Below, piece after piece: positions 1-7,310 of a stretch of 39,656 nt of DNA. The notes beneath the pieces were generated by a model, which had not been told where the DNA came from, searched no databases, and worked only from the letters and a program-made list of their open reading frames with translations. The stretch is taken from contig JAJFUK010000059.1 in the NCBI GenBank assembly GCA_021372435.1, positions 1 through 39,656 of the forward strand, given 5' to 3'. A program made the position numbers and the translations under genes. Positions within the stretch are counted from its first letter, which is position 1; each line of letters starts with the position of its first letter. Source of the DNA: Actinomycetes bacterium (GTDB lineage: Bacteria; Actinomycetota; Thermoleophilia; RBG-16-64-13).

Positions 1-954
1 GGCCAGGGGAGCATCCTTGACGTTGCCCAGCGGCTTCTCGAACAAAGGGCACAGGAACAGCTCCCCGTTACTGCGTACGAAGAAATAGTTGAAGCCGCAG
101 GTGCAGGGCTTGTCCATGCAACCCGTCCGAAGGTAACGGGCCAGGGTCTGGCCGTGGTAGCTCCACCGCGAGTCCCCACCCTCGCCCTCGTAGAACGAGG
201 CGAGGCGGGCACACTCTGCGGCGCTCAAGGTGAGGTCTCGCTCCCTATTCTGGTTGAGGTAGCGGCCGGGCGTGACTATCGCCGGCGAGATGATGGTGAA
301 CAGGTCTCGCTCCCGGGCGTAGGCCGCGATCTTCTCCAACTCGCCCAGGTTCTGCCGTATCACGGTGGTCTTCACCCCCACGACCAGGTTCGGATGGCGG
401 TCACGTAGCTCGAGAAGCCCCGCTATGGACCGGTCGACTCGAGACCACGCCCCGGGGTAACGCCGGATCTCATCGTGCAGTTCGCCGACGGCATCAAGGG
501 CACACACGATCACCAGTTCCAGTCCATCGCGCGCCGGCGGCTCCAGCATCTCCGCCACCATGCCCACCACGCGGTCGCTGAGCACCCCATTGGTAGTGAT
601 CGCCACCGACCGCAGACGGGGTAGGCGGGTATCCTTCAGTGTGCGGACGGCCTCCATCAAGGCGACGAGATCATCGCGGAGGAAAGGCTCCCCGCCGGTG
701 ATGTCCAGCTCTCTCAGGTCGCTCAGCAGATCCTCGGAGAGTAGAGAGACCCACTCTTCCAAGGACAGATCGGGCAAAGAGCGCGGGATCTTCCAGATGT
801 TGCACATCACGCACCGGCATACGCAGGAGTGAGTGACCTCCAGGCTGATCGCCTGAGGCCGTCCCGGCCGGCCGGTCAGACGGAGGTACCGGTATCGAAG
901 ACCGTTGCGCACCAGCTTGACGGCGATCCCTGCTGTAGTGAGCCATACCTTCAT
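1..954 (-). CDS. Radical SAM protein with SPASM-like C-terminal cysteines (partial, 3' end off window)
   Basis: The protein begins MKVWLTTAG and at least 318 residues are present; the C-terminus lies beyond base 1. The radical SAM cluster motif CxxxCxxC is C44, C48 and C51, followed by a TGGEPF motif near residue 94. A second cysteine group near the visible end (GC..KPCTCGF, then LFLCPLFEKPLGN) looks like a SPASM or auxiliary-cluster domain. It should use S-adenosylmethionine and a [4Fe-4S] cluster; the substrate is unknown. The ATG lies 17 bases past the dihydrolipoyl dehydrogenase stop, so it is probably the last gene of that operon, although the upstream Shine-Dalgarno is weak. A peptide- or cofactor-modifying role is possible, but no precursor peptide is adjacent. 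Confidence 0.85.
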   Translation of the reverse strand, partial: MKVWLTTAGIAVKLVRNGLRYRYLRLTGRPGRPQAISLEVTHSCVCRCVMCNIWKIPRSLPDLSLEEWVSLLSEDLLSDLRELDITGGEPFLRDDLVALMEAVRTLKDTRLPRLRSVAITTNGVLSDRVVGMVAEMLEPPARDGLELVIVCALDAVGELHDEIRRYPGAWSRVDRSIAGLLELRDRHPNLVVGVKTTVIRQNLGELEKIAAYARERDLFTIISPAIVTPGRYLNQNRERDLTLSAAECARLASFYEGEGGDSRWSYHGQTLARYLRTGCMDKPCTCGFNYFFVRSNGELFLCPLFEKPLGNVKDAPLA

Positions 955-971
955 CCTGAACGCGCGCTGCG

Positions 972-2405
972 CTACAGGTGAAGGGCCCGGCTCTGCGCGG
1001 CAAGGGCGGCCTCACCCACGGCCTCGGACAGCGAGGGGTGGGCCCGCATCACGGAGACGAGCTCGTCGAGGGTGACTTCCAATTCCAAGGCCAGGACGGC
1101 CTCGGCCAACAACTCGCCCGCCTGAGGGCCGACTATGTGCACCCCCAGCACCCGGCCGAACCGCGCATCGGCCACCACTTTGACCAAACCGTGCTCCACG
1201 CCCTGTGCCGCCGCCCGGCCGTTGGCCGACAGGGGGAACCTGCCCACGAGCACACTCATGCCGGCCGCCCGCGCTTGAGCCTCGGAGAGGCCCACGCCCG
1301 CCACTTCCGGGTCGGTGTAGGTAACCGACGGGACGCGGCCGTGGCGGACAGGGAGGGGCGACAACCCGGCCAGCTTCTCCACGGCCACGATGCCCTGGCG
1401 ATAGGCCACATGGGCGAGCAGCGGCCCACCGGTCACATCTCCCACCGCCAGCACCGAGGGCACGTTCGTGCGTTGGTACTCATCGGTGGTGATCCACCCC
1501 CCGGCGTCGGTGTGCACTCCTACCGCTTCAAGGCCGAGACCGTCGGTAAGGGGCGCGCGCTCTGCTGCGACGAGCACGTATTCCGCCTCGACCGTGCGCC
1601 GGGGGCCGCCACCGGTCGGCGCCAACTCCACAACAAGATCGGAACCCGCCTCTGCGATGGCCTCCATGGCGGTCTCGGTTTTGACGGTCACGCCTTCATC
1701 GTCGAGCACTCTCGCGATCTCCGCGCTCGAGTCCGCGTCTTGATCGGGCAGGACGGCCGGCAGCGTCTCCACCAGGGTCACTCTCGCCCCCAAGCGGGCG
1801 AAGATCTGGCTCCACTCGCACCCGACCGCCCCCGCCCCCACCACCACGATGCTGGAGGGAACGGCGGTCAGAGCCAAGGCCCCGTCGGAGTCCAGCACTC
1901 GCGGGTGGCCGGCCCCGGGCACCCGAAGCCCCAGAGGTATGGAGCCTGTGGCCACGATGATATGACCGGCCTCCACGGTCGCCGTCTCCGGGAGCGCCGC
2001 GCCTTTACCGGCACCGATGTCCGACGAGACCGGCTCGACGGCCAGGGTGTACGGTCCCGTGAACGAGGCCCGGCCGGCAAGGATCTGTACCTTGCCGTGC
2101 TTGAGCAGTCCCCACACCCCGTTCCGCAGGCGGGCGACCACGGCATCGCGCCGGGCTAAGGCCACGGGATAGTCCACGTGCCAGCCGCCCTCGAGAACGA
2201 TCCCGAAAGCTCCGGCGTTCTTCACCTCCTGCGCCGCCATCGCCGTGCGCAGCATGGTCTTGGTAGGGATACAGCCACGATTCAGGCAGACGCCCCCCAG
2301 ACGGGCACTCTCCACGATGGTGACGCGCATACCGAGCTGCGCCGCTCTGAGGGCGGCGATGTACCCGCCGGGGCCCGCGCCGATGATGGCAAGGTCGGTC
2401 TTCAC
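972..2405 (-). CDS. lpdA: Dihydrolipoyl dehydrogenase (E3)
   Basis: This 477-residue FAD-dependent disulfide oxidoreductase reoxidises the dihydrolipoyl arm of E2 with NAD+. The N-terminal FAD motif GAGPGG is at residues 9-14. The redox-active pair is C40/C45 in GGVCLNRGCIPTK, and the NAD-binding loop VVVGAGAVG is mid-protein. The C-terminal active-site HPSLSE supplies the catalytic His-Glu pair. The start is GTG. Length and motif order are normal for the family, and there is no N-terminal lipoyl domain. It follows the E2 gene after about 16 bases and is the third subunit of the complex encoded just upstream. Confidence 0.95.
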   Translation of the reverse strand: MKTDLAIIGAGPGGYIAALRAAQLGMRVTIVESARLGGVCLNRGCIPTKTMLRTAMAAQEVKNAGAFGIVLEGGWHVDYPVALARRDAVVARLRNGVWGLLKHGKVQILAGRASFTGPYTLAVEPVSSDIGAGKGAALPETATVEAGHIIVATGSIPLGLRVPGAGHPRVLDSDGALALTAVPSSIVVVGAGAVGCEWSQIFARLGARVTLVETLPAVLPDQDADSSAEIARVLDDEGVTVKTETAMEAIAEAGSDLVVELAPTGGGPRRTVEAEYVLVAAERAPLTDGLGLEAVGVHTDAGGWITTDEYQRTNVPSVLAVGDVTGGPLLAHVAYRQGIVAVEKLAGLSPLPVRHGRVPSVTYTDPEVAGVGLSEAQARAAGMSVLVGRFPLSANGRAAAQGVEHGLVKVVADARFGRVLGVHIVGPQAGELLAEAVLALELEVTLDELVSVMRAHPSLSEAVGEAALAAQSRALHL

Positions 2406-2421
2406 TGCCGCACTATCCCTT

Positions 2422-4041
2422 TTATTCCGGCCAGGCCGCGAGGCTGAACGGCGCGGCCAGGAGATCCATCAGCATCCGCAGGAACTCGGCCGCCGGAGCT
2501 CCGTCGACCACACGGTGGTCGCAGGTCAACGACAGGCCTATGGTGGCGCGCACCACCGGCGCGCCGTCCACCGCCACCACCGTATCCTGCATTCGCCCCA
2601 CACCCAGGATCGCGGCTTCGGGCTGGTTGATGATCGGGCTGAAGAACTCGACCGAGCGGTAGGAACCGAGAGTGGTCACCGTGAAAGTCCCTCCACCGAC
2701 CTCGTCGGGGAGTAGCCGGTTCTCTCTGGCCCGCCCGGCCAACTCCCGGATCTCCCGGGCTATCCGGCTCAAGGTCTTGCGGTTGGCTTCCCGCACCACC
2801 GGCACGATGAGACCGTCGCTGAGGGCCACAGCCACGCCGACGTTGATGCCCCGCCACACCTTGATGACGTCCCCGTCGAGCGTGGCGTTGAACCGGGGCA
2901 TCTTCTCCAACGTGAGTGCCACGGCTTTGACGACCGCGGCGGTGATGCCCACCTTGTCCTCCTCAGCCCGGGTGGCGTTGGCCATAGCCAAGGCCTGCTT
3001 GAGGTCCTGCACATCGGCTGTGGCGAAGTAGGTCACCGTCGGCGACCCCCGACGGCTCGCGTCCATGTGCTCCCCGATAAGACGGCGCATCCCTGCGTAG
3101 GGGAGCGCCTGCGCCACTCCTCCCTTGATGTCCGCGAGACCCCCGACCCCCGGCTCCAGCGGCAGGCCCGGGGGGACCGCCGCAGCCGCGGCGACGTCCT
3201 CGGCCCTGATGCGGCCGCTCACCCCACCACCGGCCACCCACGTGAGATCGACGCCCAGCTCCGTAGCCATCATCTTCGCTGTGGGCGTGGCGAAGCCCTG
3301 AGCCCCGGCGGGCGCCGCCCCGGCGCGAGGGACGAGGCCGGCGCCGGGCGCAACACCGGCGCCGGGCGTAGGCGCCACGCCTGTCGCAGGCGCCACGCCT
3401 GTCGCAGGCGCCACGCCTGTCGCAGGCGCCGCTCCGGTCGCAGGCGCCACGCCTGTCGCAGGCGCCGCTCCGGTCGCAGGCGCCGCTCCACCGCCGCCGG
3501 GCGCCGCGTACACCGGGCCTGCCGCGGTCGCGACCGCCGCTTGGGCCACCGCTGCTCCGACGTCCTCCAAGGTCACCCGTCCACCCGGCCCGGTGCCGGC
3601 GACCCTCGTCAGATCGACGTCCAGTTCGGCCGCCAGTTTCTTCGCCGCGGGAGAGGCCAGGACGCGCCCGCCCGGGGCTCCGGCTTGCGCGCCGGCGGCC
3701 GGAGCACCCATGCCACCCGTCCCGGATGGAACAGGCACCTCCGCCAAAGCGGAGGCTCCGGCCTCACCGGCCGGGGCCGCCACGAAGGCGGAAACGTCCT
3801 CTCCCGGCCGGCCGACCACGGCGATAGGGGCGCCCACCGGGGCTTCCTCACCCTCGGGCAGGATGATCTTGAGCATCACTCCCTCGGCTTGAGCCTCCAG
3901 CTCGTAGGTGATCTTCTCGGTGCTGATCTCGGCGATGACCGTGCCGATAGTCACCGGGTCGCCTTCCGACACCTTCCAGGCGCTGACGACGCCCGTCTCC
4001 ATGAGGAGCCCAAGCTTGGGCATCACGACCAGCTCAGCCAT
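2422..4041 (-). CDS. 2-oxoacid/acetoin dehydrogenase E2, dihydrolipoamide acyltransferase with two E3-binding domains
   Basis: The E2 core enzyme carries acyl groups on lipoyl-lysine to CoA. I chose ATG 4041 (539 residues) because GGAGGT lies 11 bases upstream, whereas the ATG 24 bases earlier has no Shine-Dalgarno. Domain order: lipoyl domain (residues 1-80, lipoyl Lys 43 in STEKIT); Ala/Pro linker; peripheral subunit-binding domain at about 127-162 (VLASPAAKKLAAELDVDL); an APATG(V/A) hexapeptide repeat linker at about 186-225; a second subunit-binding-like domain at about 249-284 (FATPTAKMMATELGVDL); and the acyltransferase domain from about 307 with catalytic His509 and Asp513 in HRVVDG. 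Most E2s have a single subunit-binding domain. The lipoyl sequence and flanking E1 genes look most like acetoin dehydrogenase, but a branched-chain or pyruvate substrate is not excluded. Confidence 0.93.
   Translation of the reverse strand: MAELVVMPKLGLLMETGVVSAWKVSEGDPVTIGTVIAEISTEKITYELEAQAEGVMLKIILPEGEEAPVGAPIAVVGRPGEDVSAFVAAPAGEAGASALAEVPVPSGTGGMGAPAAGAQAGAPGGRVLASPAAKKLAAELDVDLTRVAGTGPGGRVTLEDVGAAVAQAAVATAAGPVYAAPGGGGAAPATGAAPATGVAPATGAAPATGVAPATGVAPATGVAPTPGAGVAPGAGLVPRAGAAPAGAQGFATPTAKMMATELGVDLTWVAGGGVSGRIRAEDVAAAAAVPPGLPLEPGVGGLADIKGGVAQALPYAGMRRLIGEHMDASRRGSPTVTYFATADVQDLKQALAMANATRAEEDKVGITAAVVKAVALTLEKMPRFNATLDGDVIKVWRGINVGVAVALSDGLIVPVVREANRKTLSRIAREIRELAGRARENRLLPDEVGGGTFTVTTLGSYRSVEFFSPIINQPEAAILGVGRMQDTVVAVDGAPVVRATIGLSLTCDHRVVDGAPAAEFLRMLMDLLAAPFSLAAWPE
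3371..3493 (-). repeat. Tandem 18-bp repeat in the E2 linker
   Basis: Six 18-bp units lie head to tail from 3371 to 3478, with a partial seventh to 3493. On the plus strand each reads GGCGCCACGCCTGTCGCA or the variant GGCGCCGCTCCGGTCGCA. On the coding strand each unit encodes the hexapeptide A-P-A-T-G-(V/A). Identical adjacent copies suggest recent expansion by slippage or unequal recombination, so copy number may vary among strains. Confidence 0.95.
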
Positions 4042-4131
4042 GCGCGCGACCCACCTCCGCCTCATAGGTCTCTATGTGAACGTGCCTCAGTATGGGCCGG
4101 GATACGGCGCACCGGCCCCTCCAGCGGGCGT

Positions 4132-5115
4132 CTAGCCCAGCAACTCCCGGACCGCAGCGGCGATCTTATCGGCCTTGACGATGAACTCCGCCTCCAGCAC
4201 CGGCGAAAACGGGACCGGCGTATCGGGCCCGGCCACCCTCTTGATGGGAGCGTCGAGCAGATCGAAGCCCTTGTCGGCCACGATGGAAGCGATCTCGCCA
4301 CCGAAGCCCCCGGTCAGACAGGCCTCGTGAACGATGGCCAGCCTGTGCGTTTTGGCGACAGACTCGAGGATGGCTTCCTTGTCAAGCGGGATGAGGGTCC
4401 GAAGATCGAGGACTTCCGCGCTTATGCCCTCCTTCTCCAAGTCCTCGGCCGCGGCCAGACACTGCCGCACCATCCCGGACCAGCAGACCAGGGTCACATC
4501 CGAGCCCTCGCGCTTGATGTCGGCCCTGCCGATGGGGATCAGGTACTCGCCCTCGGGAACCTCCCCCTTCTGCGCGTAGAGCATCTTGTGCTCGAGGAAC
4601 ACGACCGGGTTGTCGTCCCTGATCGCAGAGCTGAGCAGGCCTTTCACGTCGTAAGGAGTAGCCGGGGCGATCGTGATCAAGCCGGCCGTGTGACAGAGCA
4701 TCGCCTCCAGAGACTGCGAGTGGTGGGCGGCGGTGCCCATACCGGCGCCCACCGCGGTCCGGAGGACCAGAGGGCATTTCAGTTGACCCCCAAAAAGGTA
4801 ATGCACCTTGGCCGCCTGGTTGCAGAGCTCATCCATGGCTATCAGCAGGAAGTCCATGAACAGGATCTCGATCGCCGGTCTCAGCCCTGCCGCCGCCGCA
4901 CCGACCGCGTGACCGACGATGGCGGTCTCCGAGATGGGCGTGTCGCGGACCCTTTCCGGTCCGAACTCAGCGAACACCCCGTAACCGGTAACGCCGAAGC
5001 TGCCTCCGAACCTGCCCACGTCTTCACCGGCGATGTAGACCCTCGGATCCCGGCGCATCTCGATCTTCAGAGCATCGGCGACAGCCTCGGCATAGCTCAT
5101 TATCCTGGTGCCCAC
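4132..5115 (-). CDS. 2-oxoacid/acetoin dehydrogenase E1 beta subunit
   Basis: This 327-residue protein is the beta chain of the thiamine-diphosphate-dependent E1 heterotetramer. The N-terminal segment MSYAEAVADALKIEM and the block YIAGEDVGRFGG are typical. RVRDTPISETAIVGHAVGAA and the later HHSQSLEAML block (residues about 130-140) match the family's active-site region. The C-terminal transketolase-type domain ends with the expected KADKIAAAVRELLG. The GTG start at 5115 is 6-7 bases after GGGAGGG; ATG six codons later is the alternative. It lies 17 bases after E1-alpha and 90 bases before E2, consistent with one transcript. The substrate (acetoin, pyruvate or branched-chain 2-oxoacid) cannot be decided from sequence alone. 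Confidence 0.94.
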   Translation of the reverse strand: MGTRIMSYAEAVADALKIEMRRDPRVYIAGEDVGRFGGSFGVTGYGVFAEFGPERVRDTPISETAIVGHAVGAAAAGLRPAIEILFMDFLLIAMDELCNQAAKVHYLFGGQLKCPLVLRTAVGAGMGTAAHHSQSLEAMLCHTAGLITIAPATPYDVKGLLSSAIRDDNPVVFLEHKMLYAQKGEVPEGEYLIPIGRADIKREGSDVTLVCWSGMVRQCLAAAEDLEKEGISAEVLDLRTLIPLDKEAILESVAKTHRLAIVHEACLTGGFGGEIASIVADKGFDLLDAPIKRVAGPDTPVPFSPVLEAEFIVKADKIAAAVRELLG

Positions 5116-5132
5116 GTTGACCCTCCCTTCCG

Positions 5133-6107
5133 TCAGTCGACGTAGACGTCGGTCAGGAGCTCATCCTTGCTGGGATAAGGGCTCTTCTTGGCGAACTCAA
5201 GGGCCGCCACCATCTCAACGTCAGCCTCAGCCTGAATCTTCTCTAGATCCTCTTCCGTAGCCCATTCCCGGCTGCGGAGCGCCTCCGCACAGAGTATGAG
5301 CGGATCCCTCTTCAGCCAGGCTTCGTGCTCGACCGGATCGCGATAGGTGGCGGCGTCTCCGATGAAGTGACCCCAATGCCGCCAGGTCTTGCACTCCATC
5401 AGGGTCGGCCCTCCCCCGCCGCGCGCCCTGTCCACCGCCTCAGCCGCCGCTTCGCGGACGGCGATCACATCGTTGCCGTCGACCACGACGCCTGGGAACC
5501 CATAGCCGGCCGCGCGGTCGGCGATGTCTTTTATCCTCATATGCTCACTCTGGGGGTTCGCTACGCCGTAGTGGTTGTTCTCCACCACGTAGACTACCGG
5601 CAGCTCCCAGATAGAGGCCAGGTTGAGCGCTTCGTGGAACGTACCTCTGTTTGTGGAGGCGTCCCCTAGGAAGGCCACCGCGATCTTGCCGTTCTTCTGA
5701 TACTGACAGGCGAATGCCGCCCCGGTGGCTATGTGCACGCACGCGCCTACGATGCCGTTGGCGCCGAGCACACCCAGAGATATGTCCGCGATGTGCATCG
5801 AGCCGCCCTTGCCTTTGCAGAACCCGTCGGCCTTGCCCAGGAGCTCCGCGAACATCCGCTTGGTGTCTCCGCCCTTGGCTATCAGATGGCCGTGTCCTCT
5901 GTGGTGGGTGCTCAGATAGTCGTCGGGCTCAAGGACCGACATCACTCCCACCGCGATCGCTTCCTCCCCGCTGTAGAGGTGAAGAAAGCCGGGCATCTCG
6001 CCCTTCAGGAACTCCTTGTGGGCCGTCTCCTCAAACGTCCGGATCCTCACCATGGTCCGATAGAGAGCGAGGAGCGTCTCTCTGTCTACCGCTCTGCCGA
6101 CTGCCAT
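5133..6107 (-). CDS. 2-oxoacid/acetoin dehydrogenase E1 alpha subunit
   Basis: This 324-residue thiamine-diphosphate-binding chain performs decarboxylation or cleavage and reductive acylation of lipoyl-E2. The TPP motif runs from GDA at residues 148-150 to NN at 177-178, whereas the family consensus begins GDG. Other family blocks are RIRTFEE near residue 24, HLYSGEEAIAVG near 43 and KGKGGSMH near 100. GGAGG sits 8 bases before the ATG. At 324 residues it matches acetoin-dehydrogenase E1-alpha size rather than the longer branched-chain type. It follows the SDR gene after 24 bases. Confidence 0.94.
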   Translation of the reverse strand: MAVGRAVDRETLLALYRTMVRIRTFEETAHKEFLKGEMPGFLHLYSGEEAIAVGVMSVLEPDDYLSTHHRGHGHLIAKGGDTKRMFAELLGKADGFCKGKGGSMHIADISLGVLGANGIVGACVHIATGAAFACQYQKNGKIAVAFLGDASTNRGTFHEALNLASIWELPVVYVVENNHYGVANPQSEHMRIKDIADRAAGYGFPGVVVDGNDVIAVREAAAEAVDRARGGGGPTLMECKTWRHWGHFIGDAATYRDPVEHEAWLKRDPLILCAEALRSREWATEEDLEKIQAEADVEMVAALEFAKKSPYPSKDELLTDVYVD

Positions 6108-6131
6108 ACCGTCGCCTCCCCCTCGCAGGTC

Positions 6132-6917
6132 CTACTCGTTCGCTTCCTGACCGCCGCCGTACTGCATGCCCCCATCTATCATGTACATCCCGCCGGTGCA
6201 GTTCCCGGCCGCGTCGGAAGCCAGGTAGAGCATGAGCTCCGCGACCTCTTCGGGCCGGACGAAGCGCTTGAGGAGCGTCGCAGACTGCAGTTTCGCCCGT
6301 CCCCGCAACGGGTCGCCCAGGCCCACCTCCGCCTCGACTATCCTCATCATCGGAGTGTCGACCAACCCCGGGTTGACCGTGTTGACCCGGATGTTCTTGG
6401 AAGCCAGCTCCCGGGCCGCCACCTTCATGACCCCGGTCAACGCATGCTTGCTCGCCGTATAGGCCACGGCCTCGGGGTTGCCGAGTACGGCGCCCACCGA
6501 CGAGGTGATGATGATGCTGCCCCCGCCGCGCTCGGCAAGGTAGGCGACGGCGTGTTTGATGGTGATCACCACCCCGGTCACGTTGACGGTCATCACTTTG
6601 TTGAAGTTGTCGATGGAGGATTTCTCGATGGGCGCCTGCGTACCGAAGATGCCCGCGTTGGCGATCACGACGTCGATGCCGCCATACACCTCAGCCGCCT
6701 TGGCCATCGCCTGCCCGACCTCGGTCTCCTGGGTCACGTCGGCGGTGAACGGCGTGGCTCTGGGGCCCAGATCCGCCACCGCCCGCTCGAGAGCCCCGCC
6801 TTCCACATCCACGGCTAGGACCTTCGCGGCCTCCCGCACGAAGAGCGTCGTCGCCGCCAGCCCGATGCCGGAAGCCGCTCCGGTGATCACCGCGACCTTG
6901 TCCGCCAGTCTGTCCAA
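6132..6917 (-). CDS. SDR-family NAD(P)-dependent oxidoreductase, first gene of the dehydrogenase-complex operon
   Basis: This classical short-chain dehydrogenase has 261 residues. I chose the TTG start at 6917 because a strong AGGAAGGAG lies just upstream; an in-frame start 16 codons earlier would add a tail with no family similarity. The cofactor motif TGAASGIG is at about residues 13-20, with NAG (IANAGIFG) mid-domain. Catalytic residues are the serine of ITSSVGAV and the Tyr/Lys of YTASK, and the C-terminus is a typical DGGMQYGGG. Its place ahead of an acetoin-type dehydrogenase suggests an acetoin/diacetyl or 2,3-butanediol reductase, or a 3-hydroxyacyl substrate. That assignment is inference. 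Confidence 0.9.
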   Translation of the reverse strand: MDRLADKVAVITGAASGIGLAATTLFVREAAKVLAVDVEGGALERAVADLGPRATPFTADVTQETEVGQAMAKAAEVYGGIDVVIANAGIFGTQAPIEKSSIDNFNKVMTVNVTGVVITIKHAVAYLAERGGGSIIITSSVGAVLGNPEAVAYTASKHALTGVMKVAARELASKNIRVNTVNPGLVDTPMMRIVEAEVGLGDPLRGRAKLQSATLLKRFVRPEEVAELMLYLASDAAGNCTGGMYMIDGGMQYGGGQEANE

Positions 6918-7306
6918 CTCTTCTCCTTCCTCAGACCTTGGCGCTTGGGCGTAGCGACCCGTCACCCTCCCGGCGTCTCCGAACCGGTTCTAGATGCTCG
7001 ATGGAGAATGGGGCCGCGACCGCTCACACGGCGCCGGGTGGGGTGGGGTGGCGCATCCTCACTCGCGCTCGTAGCGCCGCTATGAGCGCTCCCGGCGCTT
7101 TTGCCTCCACTCGTTCACGGTGGCCTTCGGCACCGCTCCGTCTGGAACCGGGTTCTGGAGCGCACGGCAAAAGCCGCCCCACGCATTCAAGAACCGCGTG
7201 AGGAAGCGCCTTTACTTCCAGATCACCCCCCTGCAGGGCCGGAGTATGGCAACAAGTCACCGAGGCGCCCGGTGATAGTCGACGATATCAGCCGCCGGAG
7301 ACCCGG
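6918..7306. other. 389-base intergenic region without a convincing gene
   Basis: Short open frames exist on both strands, but none combines a ribosome binding site, coding-like third-position GC and recognisable protein sequence. It holds the Shine-Dalgarno of the SDR gene (near 6921-6931), a G/T-rich stretch around 7036-7050 and a small AGCGCC/GGCGCT inverted repeat around 7074-7100. On the minus strand this would be a long 5' leader for the dehydrogenase operon. No known riboswitch was recognised. Confidence 0.5.
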
Positions 7307-7310
7307 TCAA
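7282..7310 (-). promoter_or_regulatory. Possible sigma-A promoter for the SDR/dehydrogenase-complex operon
   Basis: On the minus strand TTGACC (7310-7305) and TATCGT (7287-7282) are separated by 17 bases. The -35 box overlaps the glycerate kinase stop. Transcription from here would give a leader of roughly 360 nt before the TTG start at 6917, which is long, so a nearer unrecognised promoter is also possible. Confidence 0.35.

Noticed and set aside
3371-3493. Regular 18-bp repeats considered as a CRISPR or other noncoding array
   Set aside because: There are no spacers, and the repeats are in frame as APATG hexapeptides in a linker of the E2 protein.
3067-5145. A 692-codon plus-strand open frame
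   Set aside because: It is antisense to the E1-beta and E2 genes and results from high GC; it has no domain similarity and reads as basic, Arg/His-rich low-complexity sequence.
7024-7260. Open frame of 78 codons in the leader of the SDR operon
   Set aside because: Codon third positions are mixed, there is no ribosome site and the product resembles no protein I know.
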